Positions 1 to 5,646 of a DNA stretch of 6,677 bases are shown piece after piece. Position 1 is the first letter of the stretch. Every line of letters begins with the position of its first letter. A model generated the notes under the pieces. The model saw only the letters and a list, made by a program, of their open reading frames with translations, did not search any database and was not told the origin of the DNA. Where the stretch lies: NCBI GenBank assembly GCA_949500635.1, contig CATAWQ010000030.1, forward strand, positions 1 to 6,677, in the 5' to 3' direction. This stretch comes from an uncultured Mycoplasmatota bacterium. GTDB lineage: Bacteria; Bacillota_I; Bacilli_A; Mycoplasmatales; Mycoplasmoidaceae. The translations under genes and the position numbers were made by a program.

Positions 1-689
1 ATAGTGATAACGTTATTAGCGTTATCTCTCATCATTTCAAATTCAATTTCTTTATAACCCTTAACTGATTTTTCAACTAAGACTTGGTGAACAGGCGATT
101 GAATTAATGCGTTTTCACCCAACTCTATCAATTCACTTTCGTTATTGGCAAAACCACCACCTGTTCCACCTAATGTAAAACCCGGACGAAGAACTACTGG
201 ATAACCAATTTTTTTAGCAGCTTTTTTCATGTGTTCAAGATCATAAGTAATTTCAGAAGGAATAACTGGTTCATTAATTGATTTACACAATTCTTTAAAT
301 AATTCTCTGTCTTCTGCTAACTGAATACTTTTACTACTTGTTCCTAGTAATTCAACACCACATTCTTTTAGAATTCCTTTTTTTTCTAATTGAACAGCCA
401 TATTTAATCCTGTTTGACCACCGATACCTGGAATAATGGCGTCAGGTCTTTCGTAACGAATGATTTTAGCCACATATTCTAGTGTTAATGGTTCCATATA
501 TACTTTATCTGCCATTTGGACGTCTGTCATAATAGTTGCAGGGTTAGAATTTACTAAAACTACTTTGTAACCTTCTTCTTTTAACGCTAAACAAGCTTGT
601 GTTCCGGCATAATCAAATTCAGCAGCCTGTCCAATAATAATTGGACCTGAACCGATTATCATAATTTTTTTTATATCTTTTCTTTTCAT
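1..689 (-). CDS. carB: Carbamoyl-phosphate synthase large subunit, N-terminal part (runs off window)
   Basis: CarB makes carbamoyl phosphate from bicarbonate, ammonia (from the CarA glutaminase) and two ATP, in the cytoplasm, feeding pyrimidine and arginine synthesis. Only the first 229 codons are in the window; the family is about 1050-1070 aa. What is seen is the start of the first ATP-grasp (carboxyphosphate) half: IIGSGPIIIGQAAEFDYAGTQAC near residues 11-33, VNSNPATIMTD near 47-57, IIPGIGGQTGLN, AEDRELF and VVLRPGFTLGGTGGG. The arginines in AEDR and LRPG match the nucleotide-binding arginines of the family. The first ATG is chosen because family members begin MxxRxDIKxIxIxGxGP; a purine-rich AGAAAGAG lies upstream. 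It starts 29 nt after the pyrE stop on the same strand, so it is probably co-transcribed with pyrE. No stop or in-frame TGA is seen. Whether it is intact beyond the edge, and whether carA is nearby, cannot be seen. Confidence 0.97.
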   Translation of the reverse strand, partial: MKRKDIKKIMIIGSGPIIIGQAAEFDYAGTQACLALKEEGYKVVLVNSNPATIMTDVQMADKVYMEPLTLEYVAKIIRYERPDAIIPGIGGQTGLNMAVQLEKKGILKECGVELLGTSSKSIQLAEDRELFKELCKSINEPVIPSEITYDLEHMKKAAKKIGYPVVLRPGFTLGGTGGGFANNESELIELGENALIQSPVHQVLVEKSVKGYKEIEFEMMRDNANNVIT

Positions 690-718
690 ATCGTTTTCTC
701 TTTCTTGTTGTTTGTTTA

Positions 719-1360
719 TTATTTAATATTTATTCATTCAACATTATTTGGGTCTTTTTGAAAAGCTAGTAATTTCCTATGTTCAATTTCATTGATGTAA
801 TTTTGATGAAGAGCAAATTTAATTAGTGTATTAAAATTTGATAGTGAATGGTTAGTTATGTTAGCTTGTTTTAAATTGTTTTGGCATTTTTGCAAGTCAT
901 AAGTAAAAATTGAAGCAATGCCTAGAACATTAATCTTATTGTTTTTTAAAATATTAACAACTTCGATTGATGATCCGCCTGTAGACATTAAATCTTCAAT
1001 TACTACTACTTTTGCATTTTCAGGGATAAATCCTTCAATATGCTTTGCGCGACCGTGATCTTTTATTTTATTGCGAACATAAGCCATTGGTCTATTCATT
1101 TTTGTAGCAACAATAGCTGCATGAGGAATACCTGCTGTTGATGTTCCGACAATGTATTCAGCTTCAGAGTAATATTCATTAATCATATTAACTAATTCAT
1201 TTTCTATGATTTCCCTAGATTCTGGGTAAGAAATAATTAATCTGTTATCACAATATATAGGTGATTTAATTCCACTTGCTCAAGTGAATGGATTAGATGG
1301 AGAAAGAAAGACTGCTTTTATTTTTAATAACTCATTAGCTATAATTTCTTCTCTATTCAT
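719..1360 (-). CDS. pyrE: Orotate phosphoribosyltransferase (two in-frame UGA=Trp codons)
   Basis: PyrE joins orotate to PRPP to give OMP, the fifth step of UMP synthesis. Read with UGA as Trp it is 213 aa, the usual length for the Gram-positive form. Seen: PFTWASGIKSPIYCDNR at residues 24-40, where the Trp (residue 27) is TGA; the flexible catalytic loop VRNKIKDHGRAKHIEG near 95-110; and the PRPP-binding motif VVVIEDLMSTGGSS at 118-131 with the acidic pair E122-D123. A second TGA (residue 209) precedes a short tail WINIK and a TAA stop. Under the standard code only residues 59-208 would be called, losing the N-terminal substrate-binding segment. The start at 1360 is supported by an AAGGAAGGAG Shine-Dalgarno six bases upstream and by family alignment. 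It is the first gene of the leftward unit, followed by carB, and is divergent from purN. Confidence 0.97.
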
Positions 1361-1366
1361 CTTATT

Positions 1367-1376
1367 CTCCTTCCTT
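1367..1376 (-). promoter_or_regulatory. Strong ribosome binding site of pyrE
   Basis: On the minus strand AAGGAAGGAG ends six bases before the pyrE ATG. It is the only strong Shine-Dalgarno sequence in the window and fixes the pyrE start. purN, purH and purD have nothing like it. Confidence 0.85.
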
Positions 1377-1404
1377 TAATTATTTCATAATTAAAATTAA
1401 AAGT

Positions 1405-1410
1405 ATTATA
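1405..1410 (-). promoter_or_regulatory. Candidate -10 box of pyrE-carB
   Basis: The minus strand reads TATAAT here, placing a transcript start near 1398 and a leader of roughly 37 nt. That is too short for a PyrR-type attenuator. No clear -35 is present; a weak TTGTGT-like sequence lies 15 nt upstream. In such AT-rich DNA a TATAAT match alone is modest evidence. Confidence 0.45.
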
Positions 1411-1459
1411 TATAAAATACAAAAAACACAAAATTTATTTGATAAATTTAATCAATAAA

Positions 1460-1480
1460 ATAAGTAATAATATTACTTAT
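1460..1480. promoter_or_regulatory. Palindrome overlapping the purN -10 (candidate operator)
   Basis: Two perfect 10-bp arms, ATAAGTAATA and TATTACTTAT, flank a single central A. The element overlaps the first bases of the purN -10 and lies 100-120 bp from the pyrE start. The symmetry is seen directly. The operator role is inferred from size and position. It does not resemble the CGAA-containing PurBox of Bacillus PurR. Confidence 0.45.
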
Positions 1481-1483
1481 AAT
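1478..1483 (+). promoter_or_regulatory. Candidate -10 box of purNHD
   Basis: A perfect TATAAT sits 14 nt before the purN ATG. A start site about seven bases downstream gives a leader of only about 0-8 nt, so the mRNA would be leaderless or nearly so. This agrees with the absence of any Shine-Dalgarno. No recognisable -35 is found at 16-18 nt spacing. The geometry leaves no room for a purine riboswitch. Confidence 0.5.
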
Positions 1484-1497
1484 TAATTTATTACAAA

Positions 1498-2094
1498 ATG
1501 AAAAATATTGCTGTTTTTATCTCTGGTGGAGGTACTAATTTACAAGCTATTATTAATGATTCTAAGAAATCGAAGTTTTATAAAATTAGCTTAGTAATTT
1601 CAAATAAAGAAAATGCTTATGGATTAACTAGAGCTAAAAAAGCAAAAATTCCTAATTTATATATTAAATCAAAAGAAATAAATACTGTCTTAAAAACTCT
1701 AAAAGACTACAAGATAGATTACATTGTATTAGCTGGATACCTTGCTATTGTACCTCCTGAAATTGTTAATAAATATAAAAACAGAATTATTAATATTCAT
1801 CCATCTTTAATTCCTTCGTTTTGCGGACCAGATATGTATGGACTTCATGTGCATGAAGCTGTCATTAAATCTGGAGTAAAAATTAGCGGGTGTACTACCC
1901 ATTTCGTAAACGAAGAAGTTGATAAAGGAGCAATAATTATGCAGCATTGTGTTCCGGTTGATTACAAAGACACTCCTAAAATGCTTCAAAAAAAGATATT
2001 AAAATATGAGCATACAATATTAATTAAATCAGTTAATTTGCTAGTAAGACAAAAAATTAAAGTAATAAATGGAAAGACAAAAATATTAAAATAA
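1498..2094 (+). CDS. purN: Phosphoribosylglycinamide formyltransferase (GAR transformylase)
   Basis: PurN transfers a formyl group from 10-formyl-tetrahydrofolate to glycinamide ribotide, the third step of purine synthesis. The protein is 198 aa, within the usual range for the family. Seen: N-terminal ISGGGTNLQAII (residues 8-19), the phosphate-binding loop; VLAGYLAIVP near 77-86; NIHPSLIPSF at 99-108 containing catalytic Asn99 and His101; and HFVNEEVDKGAII near 135-147, where Asp142 aligns with the third catalytic residue (Asp144 in E. coli). PSFCGPDMYGLHVHEAV resembles the Firmicute form. The first ATG gives the canonical N-terminus. There is no Shine-Dalgarno; the upstream bases are ATTTATTACAAA. 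It has no Trp. It is the first gene of purN-purH-purD; the purH ATG follows its TAA after two bases. Confidence 0.97.
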   Translation: MKNIAVFISGGGTNLQAIINDSKKSKFYKISLVISNKENAYGLTRAKKAKIPNLYIKSKEINTVLKTLKDYKIDYIVLAGYLAIVPPEIVNKYKNRIINIHPSLIPSFCGPDMYGLHVHEAVIKSGVKISGCTTHFVNEEVDKGAIIMQHCVPVDYKDTPKMLQKKILKYEHTILIKSVNLLVRQKIKVINGKTKILK

Positions 2095-2096
2095 TT

Positions 2097-3602
2097 ATGA
2101 AAAGAAGAGCCCTAATTAGTGTATTTAAAAAAGATAAGATATTAGACATTGCTAAATTCTTGTTTGAACACGATATTGAAATAGTTTCAACAGGAGGAAC
2201 TTACAAGTATTTAAAAGAAAATAATATTCCTGTAACAGAAATTAGTGATATTACTGATTTTCCCGAAATGTTAGATGGTAGGGTAAAAACCCTACACCCA
2301 ATGGTTCATGGAGGAATCTTAGCCATTAGAGAAAATAAACAACACTTGGATACAATAAATAAACACAATATTGTACCTATTGATTATGTAATTGTTAATT
2401 TATATCCTTTCTTTGAAAAAGTTAAGGAAAACTTAACTTTTGAACAGAAAGTTGAATTTATTGATATTGGTGGTCCTACAATGTTAAGGTCTGCAGCTAA
2501 AAATTTTAAAGATGTAACAGTTATTTGTGATCCAGATGATTATAAATTAGTGATGGATGAAATAGAAAAGAATGGTTCAACTTTATTAGAAACAAGACAA
2601 ACATTAGCTGCTAAAGTATTTAATTTAACAACTGCATATGATGCTGCTATCTGCAATTTTTTGTCTAAAGATAAATTTTCTAAATATCTTTCTATCTCTT
2701 ACATAAAAAAACAACCATTAAGATATGGAGAAAATCCGCATCAATCCGCATGTTTTTATGAAGATACAGTAAGAAAAGGCTCCATGAACAGTTTTGAAAT
2801 TTTAAACGGAAAACAATTGTCTTACAATAATTTTAAAGATGTTGATATTGCATGGAAATCAGTTTGTGAATTTGAATCAAGTGAATATGCATGTTGTGCC
2901 TTAAAACATAACACTCCATGTGGATTTGCAATAGGTAAATCAACTTATGATTCATACATGAAAGCTTACAATGTAGATTCTACATCAATTTTTGGAGGCA
3001 TTGTTGCATTTAACAATACAGTTACAGCAGATGTCGCAGTTGAAATGAGTAAGATTTTCTTAGAAGTTATTTGCGCTCCTGAATATGAACCTGAAGCTTT
3101 AGAAATTTTAAGAAAAAAGAAAAATTTAAGAGTTCTTAAGTTTAATTCAAAACCAACAAACACTTATGCATACATTAGTGTTGATGGCGGTATTATGGTT
3201 CAAAGTGAAGATTTAAATTCAAAAGAAGAATATAAAGTTGTAACTAAATTAGCACCTACCGAAGAACAAATGAAAGACTTAAAATTTGCAATGAAAGTTG
3301 TTAAGTTTGTTAAATCAAATGCTATTGTTGTAGCAAATAACGGAGTGGCTTGTGGTATAGGTGGTGGTCAAGTTAATAGAATTTGACCTACAAAAGATGC
3401 TTTAAAAAGAGGGGTAGGTGCCACTGTCTTAGCTTCTGATGCTTTTTTTCCGTTTAGAGATGTAGTTGACACCTGTGCTAAATATGGAATTAAAGCAATT
3501 ATTCAACCCGGAGGATCGTTAAGAGATCAAGAATCTATTGATGCTGCTAATGAACATGGCATTGCAATGGTTTTTACTGGAATACGACATTTTAAACATT
3601 AG
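2097..3602 (+). CDS. purH: Bifunctional AICAR formyltransferase / IMP cyclohydrolase (one in-frame UGA=Trp)
   Basis: PurH carries out the last two steps to IMP: formylation of AICAR with 10-formyl-THF, then ring closure. Read with UGA as Trp it is 501 aa, close to the usual 505-530. The N-terminal MGS-like cyclohydrolase domain (about 1-195) shows VSTGGT (30-35), EMLDGRVKTLHP (57-68) and IDIGGPTMLRSAAKN (122-136). The formyltransferase domain shows PLRYGENPHQ (207-216) and LKHNTPCG, with the Lys270-His271 pair used in formyl transfer. The end GIAMVFTGIRHFKH is canonical. The TGA at 3384-3386 is residue 430; as a stop it would remove the last 72 residues. Trp253 is TGG, so both Trp codons are used. 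No Shine-Dalgarno is present; the start is two bases after the purN stop, suggesting translational coupling. Confidence 0.97.
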
Positions 3603-3604
3603 TT

Positions 3605-4852
3605 ATGAAAATATTATTAATAGGATCAGGTGGTCGTGAACATGCATTGGCTTGGAAGATGGCTAAAAATAAAAAAGTTACTAAAATATATGTTGCTCCA
3701 GGAAATGCCGGAACAGCTATTGAGCATAAATGTGAGAATGTAAGTCTATACTCTAGTGATGAATATGTTAAATTTGCTAAAGCAAATAAAATTGATTTAA
3801 CTGTTGTTGGCCCTGAAGTTCCATTAGTAAATGGAATAGTAGATTTATTTAAAAAGAATAAATTAAAAATCTTTGGACCAAATAAAAAAGCTGCACAACT
3901 AGAAGGTAGTAAAGTTTTTGCAAAAAAATTTATGGAAAAATACAATATTCCTACTGCAAAATTTGCTAGTTTTACAAACGCAAAATTTGCTATTAAATAT
4001 TTAAAAGATAAATGTGATTTTCCGATAGTTATTAAAGCAGACGGATTAGCTGCTGGAAAGGGTGTAGAAATTTGTCATAATTTAAAATCAGCTATTAATT
4101 GTATTAATGAATTTATGGTTAAGAATATTTTCAAGACAGCCGGTAGTAAAGTTATTATTGAAGAATTCTTGGAAGGTCCAGAAGCTTCTATTATTTGTAT
4201 TACTGATGGTAACACAATACATCCCTTTATTTCTTCAAAAGATCACAAACAAGTGTTTGATAATGATAAAGGTCCTAACACAGGCGGTATGGGTGCTATA
4301 TGCCCAAATCCTTATGTGACAAAATTTATTTCTAATGCTTTTATTAAAGAAATAATGTTACCAACATTAAAAGGTCTTAAAAAAGAAAAAATTGATTTTA
4401 TTGGTTTTATTTTTTTCGGAATTATGATTACAAAGAAAGGTCCAAAACTTCTTGAATACAATGTAAGAATGGGCGATCCTGAAACACAATCAATTTTACC
4501 ATTACTTAAAAATGATTTAGTAGATTTATTTCTTAAAGCATTAAATAAAAAATTAAAAGATGTTAAATTATTTTGAGAGAAAAAAGCATCTATAAATGTT
4601 GTTTTATGTTCTAAAGGTTATCCTAAAAAAGCAGAAATAAATAAAGAAATTGAAATCAAAAAACTAAAGAATTCAAAAATTTTCTTTGCTGGTAGTAAAT
4701 TTCAACAAAATAAACTAACCACAACTGGTGGTAGAGTTTTGTCAGTTATTTCCACAGGTAAAACTTTACTAGAAGCTACAAAAAAAGTTTATGCTGATAT
4801 TAAGAACATAAACTTTTCCGGAATGCATTATCGTAAGGATATTGATAAATAA
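3605..4852 (+). CDS. purD: Phosphoribosylamine--glycine ligase (GAR synthetase; one in-frame UGA=Trp)
   Basis: PurD is an ATP-grasp ligase joining phosphoribosylamine and glycine to give GAR, the second purine step and the substrate of PurN. Read with UGA as Trp it is 415 aa, the normal length. Seen: LLIGSGGREHALAW (4-17), VAPGNAGT (30-37), VVGPEVPL (67-74), IKADGLAAGKGV (143-154) in the ATP-grasp fold, EEFLEGPEAS (186-195), DHKQVFDNDKGPNTGGMGA (213-231), and YNVRMGDPETQ (285-295) carrying Mg-ATP ligands. The TGA at 4574-4576 is residue 324, a position usually Trp in this family, and is followed by VVLCSKGYPKK and the C-terminal SGMHYRKDI. A standard-code reading loses 92 residues. No Shine-Dalgarno is seen; it starts two bases after the purH TAG. 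It ends in tandem TAA TAA and meets the next gene convergently with a 21-nt gap. Confidence 0.97.
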
Positions 4853-4859
4853 TAATTTG

Positions 4860-4878
4860 AATAATTAAATTAATTATT
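4860..4878. terminator. AT-only hairpin between converging purD and the short LRR lipoprotein gene
   Basis: AATAATTA and TAATTATT form 8-bp perfect arms around a 3-nt loop, lying between the two convergent ends and overlapping the stop of the minus-strand gene. There is no GC in the stem and no clear U-tract, so it would be a weak bidirectional terminator at best. Base composition alone could produce it. Confidence 0.2.
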
Positions 4879-4884
4879 GAGCTT
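4862..4884. repeat. Copy 1 of a 23-bp repeat spanning the LRR gene 3' ends
   Basis: Matches 5624-5646 at 22 of 23 positions. Both copies lie over the end of an LRR gene and the bases after it. The single difference, at 4879 (G) against 5641 (A), decides the stop: this gene reads CAA then TAA, while the other reads TAA TAA at the same place. Confidence 0.8.
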
Positions 4885-5515
4885 CAGCTTCTCAACCACT
4901 AGATGGAAAACCACCTTTAGTTTTTATTCATGTTAAAAAGTCGCCAGAACTAATTGATGGATTTAAAGATTTAATTTTTCCTATAGATGCAATATCAAAA
5001 AATACACCATTGTCAATGTTTATATTTTGATAATCATCTGGTAAATCTCAAGCAATATAGTTTAACATTGAGCAATAACGAAAAGCAACTTGACCAATTG
5101 TTGTTAAACCACTTGGGAAACTCACAGAAGTTAATGGAACACATGCATAAAAAGCAAGTTTATTAATTACCGAACATTTAGAACCATTAGCAAAAGTAAG
5201 TTTTGTAACAAATGTTGGTATAGTTGTCGCATTTGTTGAAATATTATAAAAAGCACCATAATCAATATTAATTACACTAGCTGGAATTTCCATAGTATCA
5301 TATTGCTCATATTTAGCTGTATCAGCCAAAAATTCATCAGTGAAACCTGTTAAAATTGTAGAATCGTTTGGATCATACTTATAAACTTCATCTGGTAAAA
5401 TGCTTGTTTTAGTAGAGGATGATCCACAAGCAGTTGTCATAAACGGAATTGATGTTGCAAACCCAATTCCTGAAGTAACACATAAAATAGTTTTTAATAA
5501 TTTTTTATTTTTCAT
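4874..5515 (-). CDS. Short BspA/LRR_5-type surface lipoprotein (three in-frame UGA=Trp)
   Basis: A 213-aa predicted lipoprotein. The N-terminus is a lysine-rich start (MKNKKLLK), a hydrophobic stretch, then FMTTAC with Cys30 as the likely lipidation site, so the mature protein should sit on the outer face of the membrane. Next is a linker rich in Asp, Ser and Thr. About three degenerate LRR_5-type units follow: IPASVINIDYGAFYN, CSVINKLAFYAC and FPSGLTTIGQVAFRYC. The tail ends in KGGFPSSGW and resembles that of the neighbouring LRR protein. TGA codons are Trp at residue 156 and twice near the C-terminus; the standard code would end it at residue 155. The long paralog has about eleven repeat units, so this copy may be contracted. 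Its promoter contains an A20 tract, suggesting on/off switching. BspA-like proteins often mediate adhesion, but the ligand here is unknown. Confidence 0.88.
5101..5120. repeat. 20-bp segment shared between the two LRR genes (copy 1)
   Basis: Identical to 6145-6164. It encodes the FPSGLT part of the repeat unit in both genes; 12 further identical bases (ACAGAAGTTAAT) follow after a short divergent gap. It is a possible site of intergenic recombination. Confidence 0.8.
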
Positions 5516-5535
5516 ATTTTCTTTTGAGTAATATA

Positions 5536-5568
5536 TTTATACTGTTTTTTTTTTTTTTTTTTTTGCAA
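5536..5568 (-). promoter_or_regulatory. Promoter of the short LRR lipoprotein with poly-A spacer
   Basis: On the minus strand TTGCAA (5568-5563, 4 of 6 to the -35 consensus) is followed by 18 further A residues plus CAG, then TATAAA (5541-5536). The 21-nt spacer is longer than the usual 17. Transcription would start near 5529, giving a leader of about 14 nt with a weak AAAAGAAAA before the ATG. The -35 assignment is inferred; the homopolymer and -10-like box are seen directly. Confidence 0.55.
5545..5564 (-). repeat. A20 homopolymer (T20 on + strand), candidate slippage switch
   Basis: Twenty uninterrupted A residues on the coding strand of the lipoprotein gene, by far the longest homopolymer in the window, lie just upstream of its -10-like box. 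Tracts of this kind change length by slipped-strand mispairing. The exact count may also be affected by sequencing error. Confidence 0.9.
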
Positions 5569-5580
5569 AAAACTTGAAAA

Positions 5581-5616
5581 ATAATAAAAAATGCACACAA
5601 ATTTTTTTGAATGCAT
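5581..5616 (-). terminator. Intrinsic terminator of the long LRR protein gene
   Basis: On the minus strand ATGCATTCAAA, loop AAAA and TTTGTGTGCAT form an 11-position stem with one G-U pair and one T-T mismatch, followed by TTTTTATTAT. It lies 22 nt after the stop of the long LRR gene and just ahead of the promoter of the short one, separating the two transcripts. Confidence 0.7.
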
Positions 5617-5623
5617 ATTTATT

Positions 5624-5646
5624 TAATTAAATTAATTATTAAGCTT
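5624..5646. repeat. Copy 2 of the 23-bp repeat spanning the LRR gene 3' ends
   Basis: Differs from 4862-4884 only at 5641. Identity continuing past the stop codon points to duplication of the whole gene end rather than protein-level convergence. Confidence 0.8.

Noticed and set aside
1431..1449. Inverted repeat AAATTTAT-TTG-ATAAATTT in the divergent intergenic region
   Set aside because: Arms are AT-only and eight bases long, expected by chance at this composition; weaker than the 10-bp-arm element at the purN -10.
1361..1497. Possible purine riboswitch or PyrR attenuator between pyrE and purN
   Set aside because: Leaders implied by the -10 boxes are about 37 nt or less, and no aptamer core or terminator/antiterminator hairpin is visible.
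1807..1989. 60-aa minus-strand open frame inside purN
   Set aside because: Lies opposite a well-conserved gene; the peptide is low-complexity with no recognisable motif or start signal.
2966..3163. 65-aa minus-strand open frame inside purH
   Set aside because: Antisense shadow of the formyltransferase domain; a phenylalanine run arises from lysine codons on the coding strand.
3592..3945. 117-aa minus-strand open frame over the start of purD
   Set aside because: Antisense to conserved purD motifs; the hydrophobic composition reflects the lysine/isoleucine-rich coding strand.
4107..4319. 70-aa plus-strand frame inside purD
   Set aside because: Shifted-frame shadow of an intact gene with no start signal of its own.
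719..4852. pyrE, purH and purD as nonsense-mutated pseudogenes
   Set aside because: Each interruption is TGA, the family motifs continue in frame beyond it, and final lengths match the families; UGA is read as Trp.
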